From the NCBI GenBank assembly GCA_910578095.1, contig CAJTOZ010000011.1, positions 9,146-73,145 of the forward strand: 64,000 nucleotides of DNA. The letters run 5' to 3'. The notes beneath the pieces were generated by a model. The model saw only the letters and a list, made by a program, of their open reading frames with translations, was not told where the DNA came from and searched no databases. The number at the start of each line of letters is the position of its first letter. Within the stretch, counting starts at the first letter, position 1. Shown piece by piece: positions 1 through 9,787 of the stretch. The stretch comes from an uncultured Muribaculaceae bacterium. GTDB lineage: Bacteria; Bacteroidota; Bacteroidia; Bacteroidales; Muribaculaceae. The position numbers were made by a program, and so were the translations under genes.

Positions 1-1131
1 AGGCTTGTCGGGCACAACTTTGGGCTCGCCGCCTGAGCTTATGACGCGGACGGTGACCACATTGTCGCCTTCGTGGAGCACGCCTGCGGGCACATTATAT
101 ATACGTGGGGGATACTGATAGCCGATGGTGCCGACGAAAACGCCATTGACAAAGGCCGAATCGGCGCCTTCGATACAGCCGAGCCGCAGCGTGGCCGGGC
201 CCGCAGCCTGCGAGGCAGATACCGCCACGTGACGGCGCAGCCAGTGCGATCCGTTAAGATTGCGGCGCGTGCGGATGTCTTTACCCCAGCAGGATTCAAC
301 CAGGTCCACCTCATCCCACTTGCTATCGTCAAATGCGGGTTCCGACCACTGCACGGAAGCCGTACGGCCGGGGTCGGAGGCATATAGCACGGCATTCCAG
401 TGGGCGTAGTTTTCGCCTTCGAGTTTTTTTATGCGGTTGCGGTAGCCGTCATCCTCATATATTTTTTTCTTGGCTACGGCCATGGGCCACGGCGCAAGGC
501 TTTCCTCGCTCATCCAGGCCTCGACGGGCGTACCGCCCCAGCTGGCGTTGATAATTCCGACGGGCACACCGGTGGTCTCGTTGAGCTGTTTGGCAAAGAA
601 ATAGGCCAGAGCCGAGTAGTTCATCACGTTGTCCTGCGTGCACGGGAGCCACGCCGAGCGACGCGTATCGGATTGCGGGCCGTCGAACGCGGTGGTCTGC
701 GGCACTACATACTGGCGGATGGACGGATTTTCGTAAGAGGCTATTTCGTCGGCGAACATGTCGGTGACACGGCGCACCGGAAGCTCCATATTGCTCTGAC
801 CGCTACAAAGAAACACATCGCCGCTGAGCACGTCGGACAATGTGATGTCGCCGACGGTGATGGTGTACGGGCCTCCGGCCTTGAGCGGAGCGAGTTCAAG
901 CTGCCATTGTCCAAGGCTGTCGGCGGTAACGGTGACAGCTTTGCTTTTCTTTGCTGAGGTACGCGCCGTGACGGTTTCGCCGGGATCGGCAGTGCCCCAC
1001 AGGCGCACGGGTTCGCCCCGCTGCACCACCATGCCGTCCGTGAGAACGGACGGCATATGCACTGCAGCTTGCGCGCCTGCCGAAGCGAGGAGCGCTGAAG
1101 CGGAAATTATAGTGAGAAAACGTGTTTTCAT
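1..1131 (-). CDS. Sialate O-acetylesterase-type SGNH esterase (partial, C-terminus outside window)
   Basis: The frame is open from the ATG at 1131 to the left edge, giving about 377 residues. A signal peptide ends near AQA at residue 22. The SGNH block I motif CSGQSNMELPV carries the nucleophilic Ser, and the second block reads INASWGGTPVEAW. After it comes a segment with ASVQWSEPAFDDSKWDEV and WLRRHVAV, the galactose-binding-like insertion common in this family. Members remove O-acetyl groups from sugars. Next to GH115, GH43 and GH10 genes, a role in deacetylating xylan or its side chains is more likely than sialate (inference). The start lies 3 bp after the stop of the GH35-like gene, so the two are co-transcribed. 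The catalytic Asp-His block is beyond the edge. Confidence 0.88.
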   Translation of the reverse strand, partial: MKTRFLTIISASALLASAGAQAAVHMPSVLTDGMVVQRGEPVRLWGTADPGETVTARTSAKKSKAVTVTADSLGQWQLELAPLKAGGPYTITVGDITLSDVLSGDVFLCSGQSNMELPVRRVTDMFADEIASYENPSIRQYVVPQTTAFDGPQSDTRRSAWLPCTQDNVMNYSALAYFFAKQLNETTGVPVGIINASWGGTPVEAWMSEESLAPWPMAVAKKKIYEDDGYRNRIKKLEGENYAHWNAVLYASDPGRTASVQWSEPAFDDSKWDEVDLVESCWGKDIRTRRNLNGSHWLRRHVAVSASQAAGPATLRLGCIEGADSAFVNGVFVGTIGYQYPPRIYNVPAGVLHEGDNVVTVRVISSGGEPKVVPDKP

Positions 1132-1134
1132 GGT

Positions 1135-2835
1135 CTACTTATACTGATATGTTCGGATGCGTATTATCTTGTTGTCGTCCACGCTGATGCGCACATGGCG
1201 TCCCTGATGCGTCTCGTCGCCGTTGAATGTGCGCACGCGGCTCATGGTGCCGTCGGGGGCGACAGCCACCTCTTCCACTCGTGCAAGGCCCACGCGCTGC
1301 CGGGCGTGGTATTTTCCGGAGTTGTCCGCCACCCTGTCGGCCCCGGTGTCAAGGAATCCATCCTCGCCAAGCTTCCCGGTAGGAGCCTTTACTTCGGACT
1401 CATCCTCAAATTTGGCCACGACGCCGGATCCGATGAGCACATATTCGTCCGGAGATGTTTTTATGAGTATGGCCGCTTTGTCGGGCCACGGGGTGCCGTT
1501 GGTGGCACGAGGATCCCACGGTAGCGTGAAATAGTGGGAAAGCGTGATGCGCGTATTTCCATCGGTCAGCACCTGCTCGGGAGCATCGGCCGTGAGCATC
1601 ACCGCGTCCATGGCATCTGTGCCACGATAACGGGCTATCAGCGGCATGGCTTCGCGAAGGGTGGCATAAGCGGCAACCATCGGAGCGGAAGCATTGTCGC
1701 TGCCGTTTTCTATCGAGAACGGGCTGATGCCTATCGCATCATGATGACCCAGCACATAGTAGGCCTGAGCGCCGTTGCGGTCGTCCCGGCGCACCTCGGG
1801 GATAAACAGCGGATTGTCCGGAAGAGCATACTGCCCCACCCAGTCTGTGAAACCGCTGTCATAGATATCGGGCGAAAGAAAATCCACCGTGGGCGCAGCC
1901 GCATGCCAGATGTCCTTGAGGTGGGCCAGCGGACCGGCCGAGGGATACTCGCCGGGGCGGCGGCCACGGCTGTTGAGCGCGGCGTTCACATAGAGCGGAC
2001 GGGAGGTTATGGCCCGTGCGTCGCGGGCGAGAGCCTCCACATAGCGGGCATAGTTCCATGCCATGAAGTATTCGTCGGCGTAACGGTCGTCGCCGAACAC
2101 ATCGGCCCACGCCCCGCTCTTCTTCATGCCGGCCGCTTTCCATTTTTCAAGCAGCGTCGGGTGCAGCGTCTTCTTGTGTTTGGAAAGGTGCTTCATAAGC
2201 GCCTCCGGCACTCCGGCCGCGTATTCGGCTTCGGCGAGGTCGGAATGATCGCGCGCATCCTCAAGCATTCCGATCTCGTTTTCTATCTGCACCATCACCA
2301 CCGTGTTGTCCTTGTCGTAGTCTTCCACATGCCGGAGCCATTCCCCGAAAGCCTTGCGGTCGGCTTCCAGCACAGCGGGAGAGAAAGCGGAGGCTATCTC
2401 GAGAGGACGGCCGGCAGCGGTGCGCGCCCGCGGGAAGCGTTTACTGTCGGCTTTAAACCATTCCGGAGCGTAGCAACTCATGGAGTTTTTCCATGCTCCG
2501 AACCAGAGGAACACCACTTTCAATCCGTTGCGACGGGCCTCGTCCACCACTTTGTCCGTGAGGGCGAAATCGAAGTGTCCTTCTTCTGGCTCCACAAGCT
2601 CCCAATAAGCCGGTACAAGGACGGTATTGAGATTCATCCTGGCGAGTTTCGGGAAGATAGTCTCGATATCGGCATCGCATGTGGCCGACGAATTGCCAAG
2701 CTCTCCGCCGAGGATAATAAACGGGGTCCCGTCTATACTCACACACGGAGCTGCGGCGTCTCGATCGAAACGCACTTCCGCACTCACGGTCGCTGTGGCC
2801 AATAATGCCGCTATCAGAATTGCTATTTGCTTCAT
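1135..2835 (-). CDS. GH35-like glycoside hydrolase (DUF5597 type)
   Basis: This 566-residue secreted protein has a signal peptide ending near VSA (residue 19) and a TIM-barrel opening of the beta-galactosidase superfamily (SIDGTPFIILGGELGNSS, then MNLNTVLVPAYWELVEPEEG). VQIENEIG places the probable acid/base at Glu187, and LFIPEVRRD the nucleophile at Glu347. The C-terminal part from about residue 410 is beta-rich and resembles the DUF5597 domain found after GH35 barrels. Family members are beta-galactosidases or related exo-enzymes. In this locus it may remove galactose or another terminal side-chain sugar of glucuronoarabinoxylan (inference). It is the first gene of a two-gene minus-strand operon with the esterase, and the operator-like repeat at 2903-2931 lies in its promoter. 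Confidence 0.82.
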   Translation of the reverse strand: MKQIAILIAALLATATVSAEVRFDRDAAAPCVSIDGTPFIILGGELGNSSATCDADIETIFPKLARMNLNTVLVPAYWELVEPEEGHFDFALTDKVVDEARRNGLKVVFLWFGAWKNSMSCYAPEWFKADSKRFPRARTAAGRPLEIASAFSPAVLEADRKAFGEWLRHVEDYDKDNTVVMVQIENEIGMLEDARDHSDLAEAEYAAGVPEALMKHLSKHKKTLHPTLLEKWKAAGMKKSGAWADVFGDDRYADEYFMAWNYARYVEALARDARAITSRPLYVNAALNSRGRRPGEYPSAGPLAHLKDIWHAAAPTVDFLSPDIYDSGFTDWVGQYALPDNPLFIPEVRRDDRNGAQAYYVLGHHDAIGISPFSIENGSDNASAPMVAAYATLREAMPLIARYRGTDAMDAVMLTADAPEQVLTDGNTRITLSHYFTLPWDPRATNGTPWPDKAAILIKTSPDEYVLIGSGVVAKFEDESEVKAPTGKLGEDGFLDTGADRVADNSGKYHARQRVGLARVEEVAVAPDGTMSRVRTFNGDETHQGRHVRISVDDNKIIRIRTYQYK

Positions 2836-2863
2836 GGAGATATCAGGTTGCAGGTTGATAATG

Positions 2864-2931
2864 CAAATTTAAGTGTTATATTTATAATATCATACCCGCG
2901 CGTGTAACATTTGCTTTTTCAAGCGTAACAT
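2864..2931 (-). promoter_or_regulatory. Promoter and putative HTCS operator of the GH35-like/esterase operon
   Basis: Read on the minus strand: half-site ATGTTACG at 2931-2924, half-site ATGTTACA at 2910-2903 (21 bp period), 31 bp, then the -7 box TAAATTTG at 2871-2864. The gene starts at 2835. No TTTG is present at the -33 position, as expected for an activator-dependent promoter. The same layout recurs in front of GH115 and the GH43 gene. Binding by the HTCS is inferred. Confidence 0.68.
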
Positions 2932-2940
2932 CAGTGTCGT

Positions 2941-5490
2941 CTATTTCCTGTACGGCGTTTCATCCATGAAAAGATGGCTCGGCTCATAGCCTCCACAGTC
3001 GACTATGATTTTCTCGAACACAATGCCGGGGGCCAGGGGGCTGAGAGTGAGTGTGTGCGCTCCATCGGCCGCTGCGCTTCCGAGAGGAAGACGCACCACC
3101 TTCTCAACCACACGCGATGCCACGGTGGGATAGAACTTCGTATATATGTTTTCGGGAGCTTCGTTGAGATCGGAGTTGAAATTGACTGTGACCGGAGCGC
3201 CTCCGTCCAGACTTACGTTATAGCAGTGGCCACCGATATTGAGAAAATCAAGCGTGGACTTAACCACAACGCGCACATCGACGGAGTCGCCTTGAAAACC
3301 GGGGAGCATAACACGATAGGAAAGCGATGCTCCATCCGTGGGCTCCGTGTAGGGCATCAGAGCCACACCGCTGAGTGTGCGCCCCATATCAGGAACGACG
3401 GCCCACTGTGCGGCGGCGGCAGGCTCGGCTTTGTGGAAGTGTTCGGCTTCTATCACAGCTACTCCGTGGCGGGCTGTAGATGTATAGCCGCCTTGATCGC
3501 GGCGCCCATCCTCCACGCGGCGTACTTCGGGAAGGCGGTCGGCAGGGAAATTGTCATTCCAGGACGTGTAGCCGATATGCTTCTGCGTCATCATTCCGCG
3601 CCACTTGCCTCCGGCTATTTCATTGTTATACACCTCCGAGAGTTCTGCATCGCGGGCGAAGCACCGCTCTACCCTATCGGCCCACTCATTGGCCACAGGA
3701 TCGCCTGCCGCGTGCAGTTTATGGTTCATTGCCTGAGCATAGTACATCTCATACAGATTGGCCATGGCCTGCACCGGGAAGAGTATCAGCTGAAAATATG
3801 CGTCGCGGGCCTCGGCAGGCAATTTCAGATAAAGGCGCAGAGCCTCGGCCTCAAGGCGGGCATATTCATCGGCCACACGGCGCCACTCGCCGTTGTCGGC
3901 GTTGTATGTGGAGGCGTCGAGCATTTCGGCTGTCACCCTGCCGTTGTATTTGCTGTAGAGATTGAGTATACGCGCGGCTTCCGCACCATATTCACTTCCG
4001 AACACCTGATCGCAGAACTCACGGGGATGTTCCATGAAATTGGTTTCATCGTAGCGGGTGGGATTCCAGGCCATATCGAGGAAAAGCGTGATGGGATACT
4101 CCATGGGCTTGAGGTCGCCGACATTGAGAATCCAAAGCTTGTCCACACCATAGTCGTAGGTGAGACGAAGCTGCTCCCACATGCCCTGTATCGGGGTGAC
4201 ATTTATCCATTTGGTATTGCGTGGCGCGCCCACATAGTCCACATGATAGTACATACCCCAACCACCGGGATGCTTTCTCTCTTCAGCGTTGGGCAGGCGG
4301 CGCACATTGCCCCAGTTGTCGTCGCATACGAGCATGATGACATCGTCCGGCACACGAAGGCCTTTATCGTAATAATCAAGCACTTCCTTGTAAAGCGCCC
4401 ACACCTGAGGTGTCTCCTTCGCTTTCCGTCCGGTAGCACGGGCAATGATGCGACGCTGATTGTCGATGATATTTTTCAATAATGCCACATCGGCATCCTC
4501 GCTCATGGCCTCGTCGCCATCGCCGCGCATACCTATGGTCACCACATCCTCCGTGCCACGGGCGCGCTCGATGCCCTCGCGGAAGAACTGGTCTATCACC
4601 TCCTTGTTTGCAGCATAATTCCACTTGCCGTATTTGTTGCGGTTGCGCGCCCACTCCTGATGGTTGCGCGCCATCGGCTCGTGGTGGGAGGTGCCCATTA
4701 TCACACCCATCGCATCGGCCGTAGCGCTATTCTCGGGATCGTCGGAATAGAACGCCCACGCCCACATGGCCGGCCACATGAAGTTGCCGCGCAGACGCAG
4801 AATAAGTTCAAACACGCGGGCGTAGAAACGATGGTCGCCGTAGTCGGTGCCATAAGTATTTTTCACCCAACCGGTAAGACAAGGCGCCTCATCGTTGAGG
4901 AATATGCCGCGATATTTTACAGCGGGCTCGCCGGCGGTATAGCGGCCATGATCAAGAGCCACATTATCGCGATGACGCACCGGAACATCGGCCCAATCGT
5001 ACCACGGCGACACGCCGAGCTGTTCCGAGAGCTCATATATGCCATACACGGCTCCGCGCCGGTCGCTACCGGCCACTACGAGCGCTTCGTCGACGCCCGG
5101 CCAGGGATTGGCCACATTTGTAATAATGTACTGCTCGTTCTTGCCTTTCAATTCCGAAAGGTCCACCACTCCGGCGCGCGACAGTGCCTTCAGAGTTGGG
5201 CCATCGTATGTGCCTGCCACTACCACACGGGCCCCTGCCGATGGCGAAGAGGCCACTTCGGCATTCTCACCGCACACGCGGCCGAAATCGGCAGCCAATG
5301 AAGAAGCGGCTATACGCACGGCCGAATTCTCCGACTCGTCGACAACAATAAGCGCCGGCTTTCCATCGGCAATGAGCGCAAACCGCTCTGCCGACAGCGT
5401 GTCATGGCTGATATTTTTATGGTCCAGAGCTGCCGCGGTCAGCGACACGGCAACACAAGCAAGGCTCACTATAGTTTTTATCGGTTTCAT
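2941..5490 (-). CDS. GH115 xylan alpha-1,2-glucuronidase
   Basis: At 849 residues this has the usual length of GH115 enzymes, which remove (4-O-methyl)glucuronic acid from internal and terminal xylose of glucuronoxylan. A signal peptide ends near TAAA. An N-terminal alpha/beta domain (FALIADGKPALIVVDESENS, then DEALVVAGSDRRGAVYGIYE) is followed by the barrel with KYRGIFLNDEAP, LILRLRGNFMWPAMW, MGTSHHEPM, TIGMRGDGDE and LWILNVGDLKPMEYP, all family hallmarks. A helical segment and a beta-sandwich follow (VIEAEHFHKA to the end), the typical C-terminal domain. I could not assign the catalytic residues with confidence. It is transcribed alone, divergently from the HTCS, from a promoter with the putative operator at 5551-5579. 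Confidence 0.94.
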   Translation of the reverse strand: MKPIKTIVSLACVAVSLTAAALDHKNISHDTLSAERFALIADGKPALIVVDESENSAVRIAASSLAADFGRVCGENAEVASSPSAGARVVVAGTYDGPTLKALSRAGVVDLSELKGKNEQYIITNVANPWPGVDEALVVAGSDRRGAVYGIYELSEQLGVSPWYDWADVPVRHRDNVALDHGRYTAGEPAVKYRGIFLNDEAPCLTGWVKNTYGTDYGDHRFYARVFELILRLRGNFMWPAMWAWAFYSDDPENSATADAMGVIMGTSHHEPMARNHQEWARNRNKYGKWNYAANKEVIDQFFREGIERARGTEDVVTIGMRGDGDEAMSEDADVALLKNIIDNQRRIIARATGRKAKETPQVWALYKEVLDYYDKGLRVPDDVIMLVCDDNWGNVRRLPNAEERKHPGGWGMYYHVDYVGAPRNTKWINVTPIQGMWEQLRLTYDYGVDKLWILNVGDLKPMEYPITLFLDMAWNPTRYDETNFMEHPREFCDQVFGSEYGAEAARILNLYSKYNGRVTAEMLDASTYNADNGEWRRVADEYARLEAEALRLYLKLPAEARDAYFQLILFPVQAMANLYEMYYAQAMNHKLHAAGDPVANEWADRVERCFARDAELSEVYNNEIAGGKWRGMMTQKHIGYTSWNDNFPADRLPEVRRVEDGRRDQGGYTSTARHGVAVIEAEHFHKAEPAAAAQWAVVPDMGRTLSGVALMPYTEPTDGASLSYRVMLPGFQGDSVDVRVVVKSTLDFLNIGGHCYNVSLDGGAPVTVNFNSDLNEAPENIYTKFYPTVASRVVEKVVRLPLGSAAADGAHTLTLSPLAPGIVFEKIIVDCGGYEPSHLFMDETPYRK

Positions 5491-5512
5491 GGTAAAAATC
5501 TTTTTTGTATCG

Positions 5513-5579
5513 CAAAGTTACAAACATGAAAGAAAATGGGCAGCACCGGATGTAACGTAATAGGGTGCACATGTAACAT
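5513..5579 (-). promoter_or_regulatory. Promoter and putative HTCS operator of the GH115 gene
   Basis: Read on the minus strand: ATGTTACA at 5579-5572, ACGTTACA at 5558-5551 (21 bp period), 30 bp, then -7 box TAACTTTG at 5520-5513. There is no -33 TTTG. The leader to the ATG at 5490 is only about 17-20 nt. The spacing to the -7 box is the same as upstream of the GH43 gene at 9896. Confidence 0.7.
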
Positions 5580-5622
5580 TGTTAAATAACATATATGAAT
5601 TCCACATTATATGTAACATTTT

Positions 5623-5654
5623 TTTGTTAGTTATATTTAAATCGTGTAACTTTG
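5623..5654 (+). promoter_or_regulatory. Constitutive-type promoter of the HTCS gene
   Basis: TTTG at 5623-5626, a 20-bp spacer and TAACTTTG at 5647-5654 fit the Bacteroidota consensus at both boxes, unlike the enzyme promoters of the locus. Single TGTAAC/GTTACA half-sites lie at 5612-5619, over the -7 box at 5645, at 5655-5662 (inverted) and at 5718-5725, just before the ATG. They could give autoregulation (inference). Confidence 0.72.
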
Positions 5655-5731
5655 TGTTACATAAAACCTATATAATCACCTGAAAACACAAATAGCCCGC
5701 CTCCGGGCGTGCCTCTACGTAACATCCCGGC

Positions 5732-8700
5732 ATGAAACGACAATTCACCGCATTGCTTGCGATATGTGCCATAGCCCTATGCGGCTATGCACAGGCCGTG
5801 CGCATTTTCACCACCGACCACGACCTCTCCAGCAGTCTTGTCAACCAACTGCATCAGACCCGCGACGGCATGATGTGGATAGCAACGGAGGACGGGCTGA
5901 ACCGGTACGACGGCAACAAGTTCACCATCTACCGTCATGCCTCGGACGACAGCACGTCGCTATGCAACAATTTTGTAAAATCCGTATTCGAGGATGACGA
6001 CAACCGCATCTATGTGTGCACGCGCAGAGGTCTGCAGCAATATCACCCCGCATCCGACTCCTTCGGGCCGCGCTTAACCATGGACGACGGTGCGCCTTTC
6101 ACCGCATCCGTAAACTATGCCATCCGACGGGCACCGGGAGAATACTGGACGATAGGCGACTCCGTGAAGATACTACGCACCGGTGCGCATGATGCCCCGA
6201 GCATACACAACATTCCCTGGCTGGCGCGCGAATGCCGCAACATACATTGCGGAGTGGTGGACAACGACGGCAACCTATGGCTGTCCAAAAACGAATCCGG
6301 ACTTTTCCGCATAAATTCCGACAATAGCGTAACCCACTACTTCGGGGCACAAAACGATCCCTGCATATCATCAATGACCATAGGCCGCGACGGGCTACTC
6401 TACGCCAGCACCACCTCCCACGGCCTGATGAGATTCAACAGCGACAGCAACACTTTTCAGCAACTCACCGAAAGCACCGGCAGAGAGATAAAATCGCTGT
6501 TCACCGACAACAACGGCGACATCGTGCAGGCCATCGACGGTCACGGAATCATGATCTACACGCCGGCCACAGGAAACAACCGCAAATTCACTTTCGGCAA
6601 TTCCGGATTCGATTCCGACCGCTTGAAAACACACTGCGCCATGCGCGATGAAGAGGGCAATATATGGATAGGTTTGTATCAGTCGGGGGTGGCCATGCTC
6701 CCGCAGCAACCCAACTCTTTTTCCTACATAGGCCATAAGTCGGTAGGCGCCAACGTAATAGGGCACAATTGTGTGTCGACGCTCTACCGCGACCACGACA
6801 ATGTGCTCTGGGTGGGTGCCGACAACGACGGTATCTATGCGCTCAATCCCGACAACTCCCTGCGGGCACATTTCTACAACGACGGCATCGCCGTGCCGAT
6901 GTGCATATTCGAGGACAGTCACAACAACCTGTGGGTGGGCACATATCTCAACGGCGTAGGCATAATGGACCGCAACACCGGCAATATGAAGCGAATCGAC
7001 TTCTCCGACGGCCCCAATTGCCCGGCCAACGTGTGCTTTGCCATGGCCGAGGACCGCGAGCACAACGTATGGGTGGGACTGCTCAACTCCGGCCTGATGA
7101 AATACGACCTCACCCAGGGAAAGCCCGTCAAGGATTTTCCCTGGCGCTCCAAAATCGACCCGTGGATAGCCAGCCTGTATTATTCCGCCAAGACCAACTC
7201 CCTGTATGTGGGCACATACTCCGGGCTGCAGATTGTCGACAACGTGTCGCTGGCCGATCCCACCATCTCCCACCTGTTCTCCGACGATGTGATCCATTCC
7301 ATGGACGAGGCGCCCGACGGCACACTGTGGCTTGCCACCACCGACGGCGTGATATGCTACAACCCGGCCACGGGCTCATCCCGACGCTACAGCGTGGCCG
7401 ACGGCCTGCACAACAGCACCGTCTACGCCGTCAGTCACGACGGACGCCATGTATGGCTGAGCCTTAACTCCGGCCTGTCGCGCTTCGACCCCTCCACAGG
7501 TGTGTTTTCCAACTTCCTGGTGGACGACGGATTGCAAGGCAATGAATTCTACAAAAACAGTGTGTGCAAGGACGCCGCCGGACACATCTACTTCGGCGGC
7601 ACCGGAGGCATCACCCACTTCAACCCACGCGACATCACAACCCCCGGACGCGTCTGGACCCCGCGCATCGCGGGCCTGTATCTGCACGGCAGCCGCGCAG
7701 CCGCCGACACGCCGCTGCACATAGCGTCCAAACTCAAGCTGAAGCACGACCAGAACTCCTTTTCGATAGAATTCGGCACGCGCGAGCTCGCCCGCCCGGA
7801 AGCCGTGCGCTTCGCCTACTCCATCGATGGCAAGCCGTGGGAAATACTGCCGGCAGGCACAAACATAGTAAACTTCCACAATCTTGACGCCGGACACCAT
7901 ATCCTGAGCATAAAGGTGGTGGACAACCTCACAGAATCCGACACACGCACCATAGCTATAGACATCGCCCATCCCTGGTACGCCTCGGCATGGGCAAAAG
8001 CTCTATACGCCACAGCCGCGGTCCTGTTGCTATTATGGAGCGCCCGTAGCTACCGCACGCGCATGCGCCACCGCGCCGAACTCATAAATCTCACCCACGC
8101 AGAGCAGATCAACGAGGCACGCCTGCAGTCGTTCGTGAACATTTCCCACGAGATCCGCACGCCTATGTCGCTCGTCATAAGCCCCCTGCAGAAGCTGCTA
8201 GCATCCGACACCGATGCCGCGCGGCGCCACGAATACGGCCTGATACTGCGCAACGCCAAGCGAATCCTGCGCCTTATCGATGAACTCATGGACCTGCGCA
8301 AAATCGAAAAACGTCAGATGCGTCTGACACTGCGGCGCACACCCCTCGTGCCGTTCATCAACGATCTTTGCGAGACTTTCGCACAAGTCACCGCCGGAAA
8401 AAACATCAGCCTCGAATTCGATCACGCCGACAACGATATATCGGCTTGTATCGACACCGCCAATTTCGACAAGATACTAATGAATCTGCTGTCCAACGCC
8501 GTGAAATACACCCCCGAAGGCGGTCGTATATCCATCGGCCTCACACAGCACGACAACATGGTGAAAATCACCGTCACCGACACCGGCATAGGAATACCGA
8601 ACAACGACAAGACGCGCATTTTCGAACGCTTCTATCAGGCCCACGGCAACACGGCAGGAGGCACCGGCGTGGGACTGCATCTCACGCAACAGCTTGTGGA

Positions 8701-9712
8701 ACTGCACGGAGGCACCATCAGCGTGACCGACAACCCCGACGGCAACGGAGGTTCCTGCTTCACCGTCGTAATTCCCGCAGGCACCGACACAGCCACGGAC
8801 AACGAGGAGAAAGCATCGGAAATTTTCCCCGGAGCACGCCCGGTGGTCAGACAAGGCATGCCCCTCAGCGACACAAAAACACTGCTGCTGCCCGATCTCG
8901 AAGAGCCATCGGCCGACACTGCCACAAGCAATGCCGAGCGCATACTGATAGTGGAGGATGATGAAGAGATACGCAACTACCTCACCCACGAGCTCTCGGC
9001 CAAATATCGCGTGAGCGTGTGCACCAATGGCAGGGAGGCGCTCGACATAATATTCCGGCGTGCGCCCGAACTGATCATGAGCGACATCATGATGCCGGAA
9101 ATGGACGGTCTCTCCCTCACCCGGGCCATAAAACAGAACATCAACCTGAACCACATACCCATCATAATCCTCACCGCCATGACACGCGACGAGGACAACA
9201 TAAACGCCCTCGAAGCCGGCGCCGACGACTATGTGACCAAACCCTTCAACATTGAAATTGTAAAAACAAAAATAGCCGGACAGCTCGCCCGGTACCGACA
9301 GCTCAAAAACCGCTACAGCGGCAATCAGGAACACGACGACAAGATAGATGAAATCAATGTGACAAGCAGCGACGAGAAACTGATGAGCCGCATAATGGCT
9401 GTGCTCAACCGGGAAATGGCCAACACCGAACTCACTGTCGAACAACTGGCATCCGATGTGGGCCTTAGCCGAGTGCATCTGCACCGCAAGCTCAAGACGC
9501 TCACCAATCAGTCGCCGCGCGATTTCATCCGCAACACAAGGCTGCGGCAGGCCGCACGGTTGCTACGCGAAAAGAAGCTCAGCGTGGCCGAAGTGGCCGA
9601 CCTCACAGGCTTCTGCAACGCCGGAAGTTTCACCACTTCTTTCAAACGCCTTTTCGGCATGACACCCACAGAATACATACACAAAGAAAACAGCGAAAAG
9701 ACAACATGCTGA
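5732..9712 (+). CDS. Hybrid two-component system regulator (HTCS) of the xylan locus
   Basis: This one-protein signalling system has 1326 residues. In order: signal peptide (1-20); two-bladed-propeller periplasmic sensor made of repeated Reg_prop motifs (LWVGADNDGIYAL, LWVGTYLNGVGIM, VWVGLLNSGLMKY) to about 640; Y_Y_Y domain to about 745; one membrane helix near 753-772; HisKA with the phospho-acceptor His806 in NISHEIRTP; HATPase_c (N box LLSNAVKYTPEGG, G box DTGIGIP); receiver with phospho-acceptor Asp1118 in MSDIMMPEMDG and Lys in YVTKPF; AraC-type helix-turn-helix from about 1220 to the end. Such proteins sense oligosaccharides in the periplasm and activate the neighbouring locus. Its position between GH115 and GH43-susCD points to xylo-oligosaccharides as ligand (inference), as for the XusR-type regulators. 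Confidence 0.95.
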   Translation: MKRQFTALLAICAIALCGYAQAVRIFTTDHDLSSSLVNQLHQTRDGMMWIATEDGLNRYDGNKFTIYRHASDDSTSLCNNFVKSVFEDDDNRIYVCTRRGLQQYHPASDSFGPRLTMDDGAPFTASVNYAIRRAPGEYWTIGDSVKILRTGAHDAPSIHNIPWLARECRNIHCGVVDNDGNLWLSKNESGLFRINSDNSVTHYFGAQNDPCISSMTIGRDGLLYASTTSHGLMRFNSDSNTFQQLTESTGREIKSLFTDNNGDIVQAIDGHGIMIYTPATGNNRKFTFGNSGFDSDRLKTHCAMRDEEGNIWIGLYQSGVAMLPQQPNSFSYIGHKSVGANVIGHNCVSTLYRDHDNVLWVGADNDGIYALNPDNSLRAHFYNDGIAVPMCIFEDSHNNLWVGTYLNGVGIMDRNTGNMKRIDFSDGPNCPANVCFAMAEDREHNVWVGLLNSGLMKYDLTQGKPVKDFPWRSKIDPWIASLYYSAKTNSLYVGTYSGLQIVDNVSLADPTISHLFSDDVIHSMDEAPDGTLWLATTDGVICYNPATGSSRRYSVADGLHNSTVYAVSHDGRHVWLSLNSGLSRFDPSTGVFSNFLVDDGLQGNEFYKNSVCKDAAGHIYFGGTGGITHFNPRDITTPGRVWTPRIAGLYLHGSRAAADTPLHIASKLKLKHDQNSFSIEFGTRELARPEAVRFAYSIDGKPWEILPAGTNIVNFHNLDAGHHILSIKVVDNLTESDTRTIAIDIAHPWYASAWAKALYATAAVLLLLWSARSYRTRMRHRAELINLTHAEQINEARLQSFVNISHEIRTPMSLVISPLQKLLASDTDAARRHEYGLILRNAKRILRLIDELMDLRKIEKRQMRLTLRRTPLVPFINDLCETFAQVTAGKNISLEFDHADNDISACIDTANFDKILMNLLSNAVKYTPEGGRISIGLTQHDNMVKITVTDTGIGIPNNDKTRIFERFYQAHGNTAGGTGVGLHLTQQLVELHGGTISVTDNPDGNGGSCFTVVIPAGTDTATDNEEKASEIFPGARPVVRQGMPLSDTKTLLLPDLEEPSADTATSNAERILIVEDDEEIRNYLTHELSAKYRVSVCTNGREALDIIFRRAPELIMSDIMMPEMDGLSLTRAIKQNINLNHIPIIILTAMTRDEDNINALEAGADDYVTKPFNIEIVKTKIAGQLARYRQLKNRYSGNQEHDDKIDEINVTSSDEKLMSRIMAVLNREMANTELTVEQLASDVGLSRVHLHRKLKTLTNQSPRDFIRNTRLRQAARLLREKKLSVAEVADLTGFCNAGSFTTSFKRLFGMTPTEYIHKENSEKTTC

Positions 9713-9787
9713 TTGCCAGCACCGATGTTACATAGCGCAAGATATTTGAAACAAACCGGGGGTTGATTTTTTGCTTACTGAACAAAG

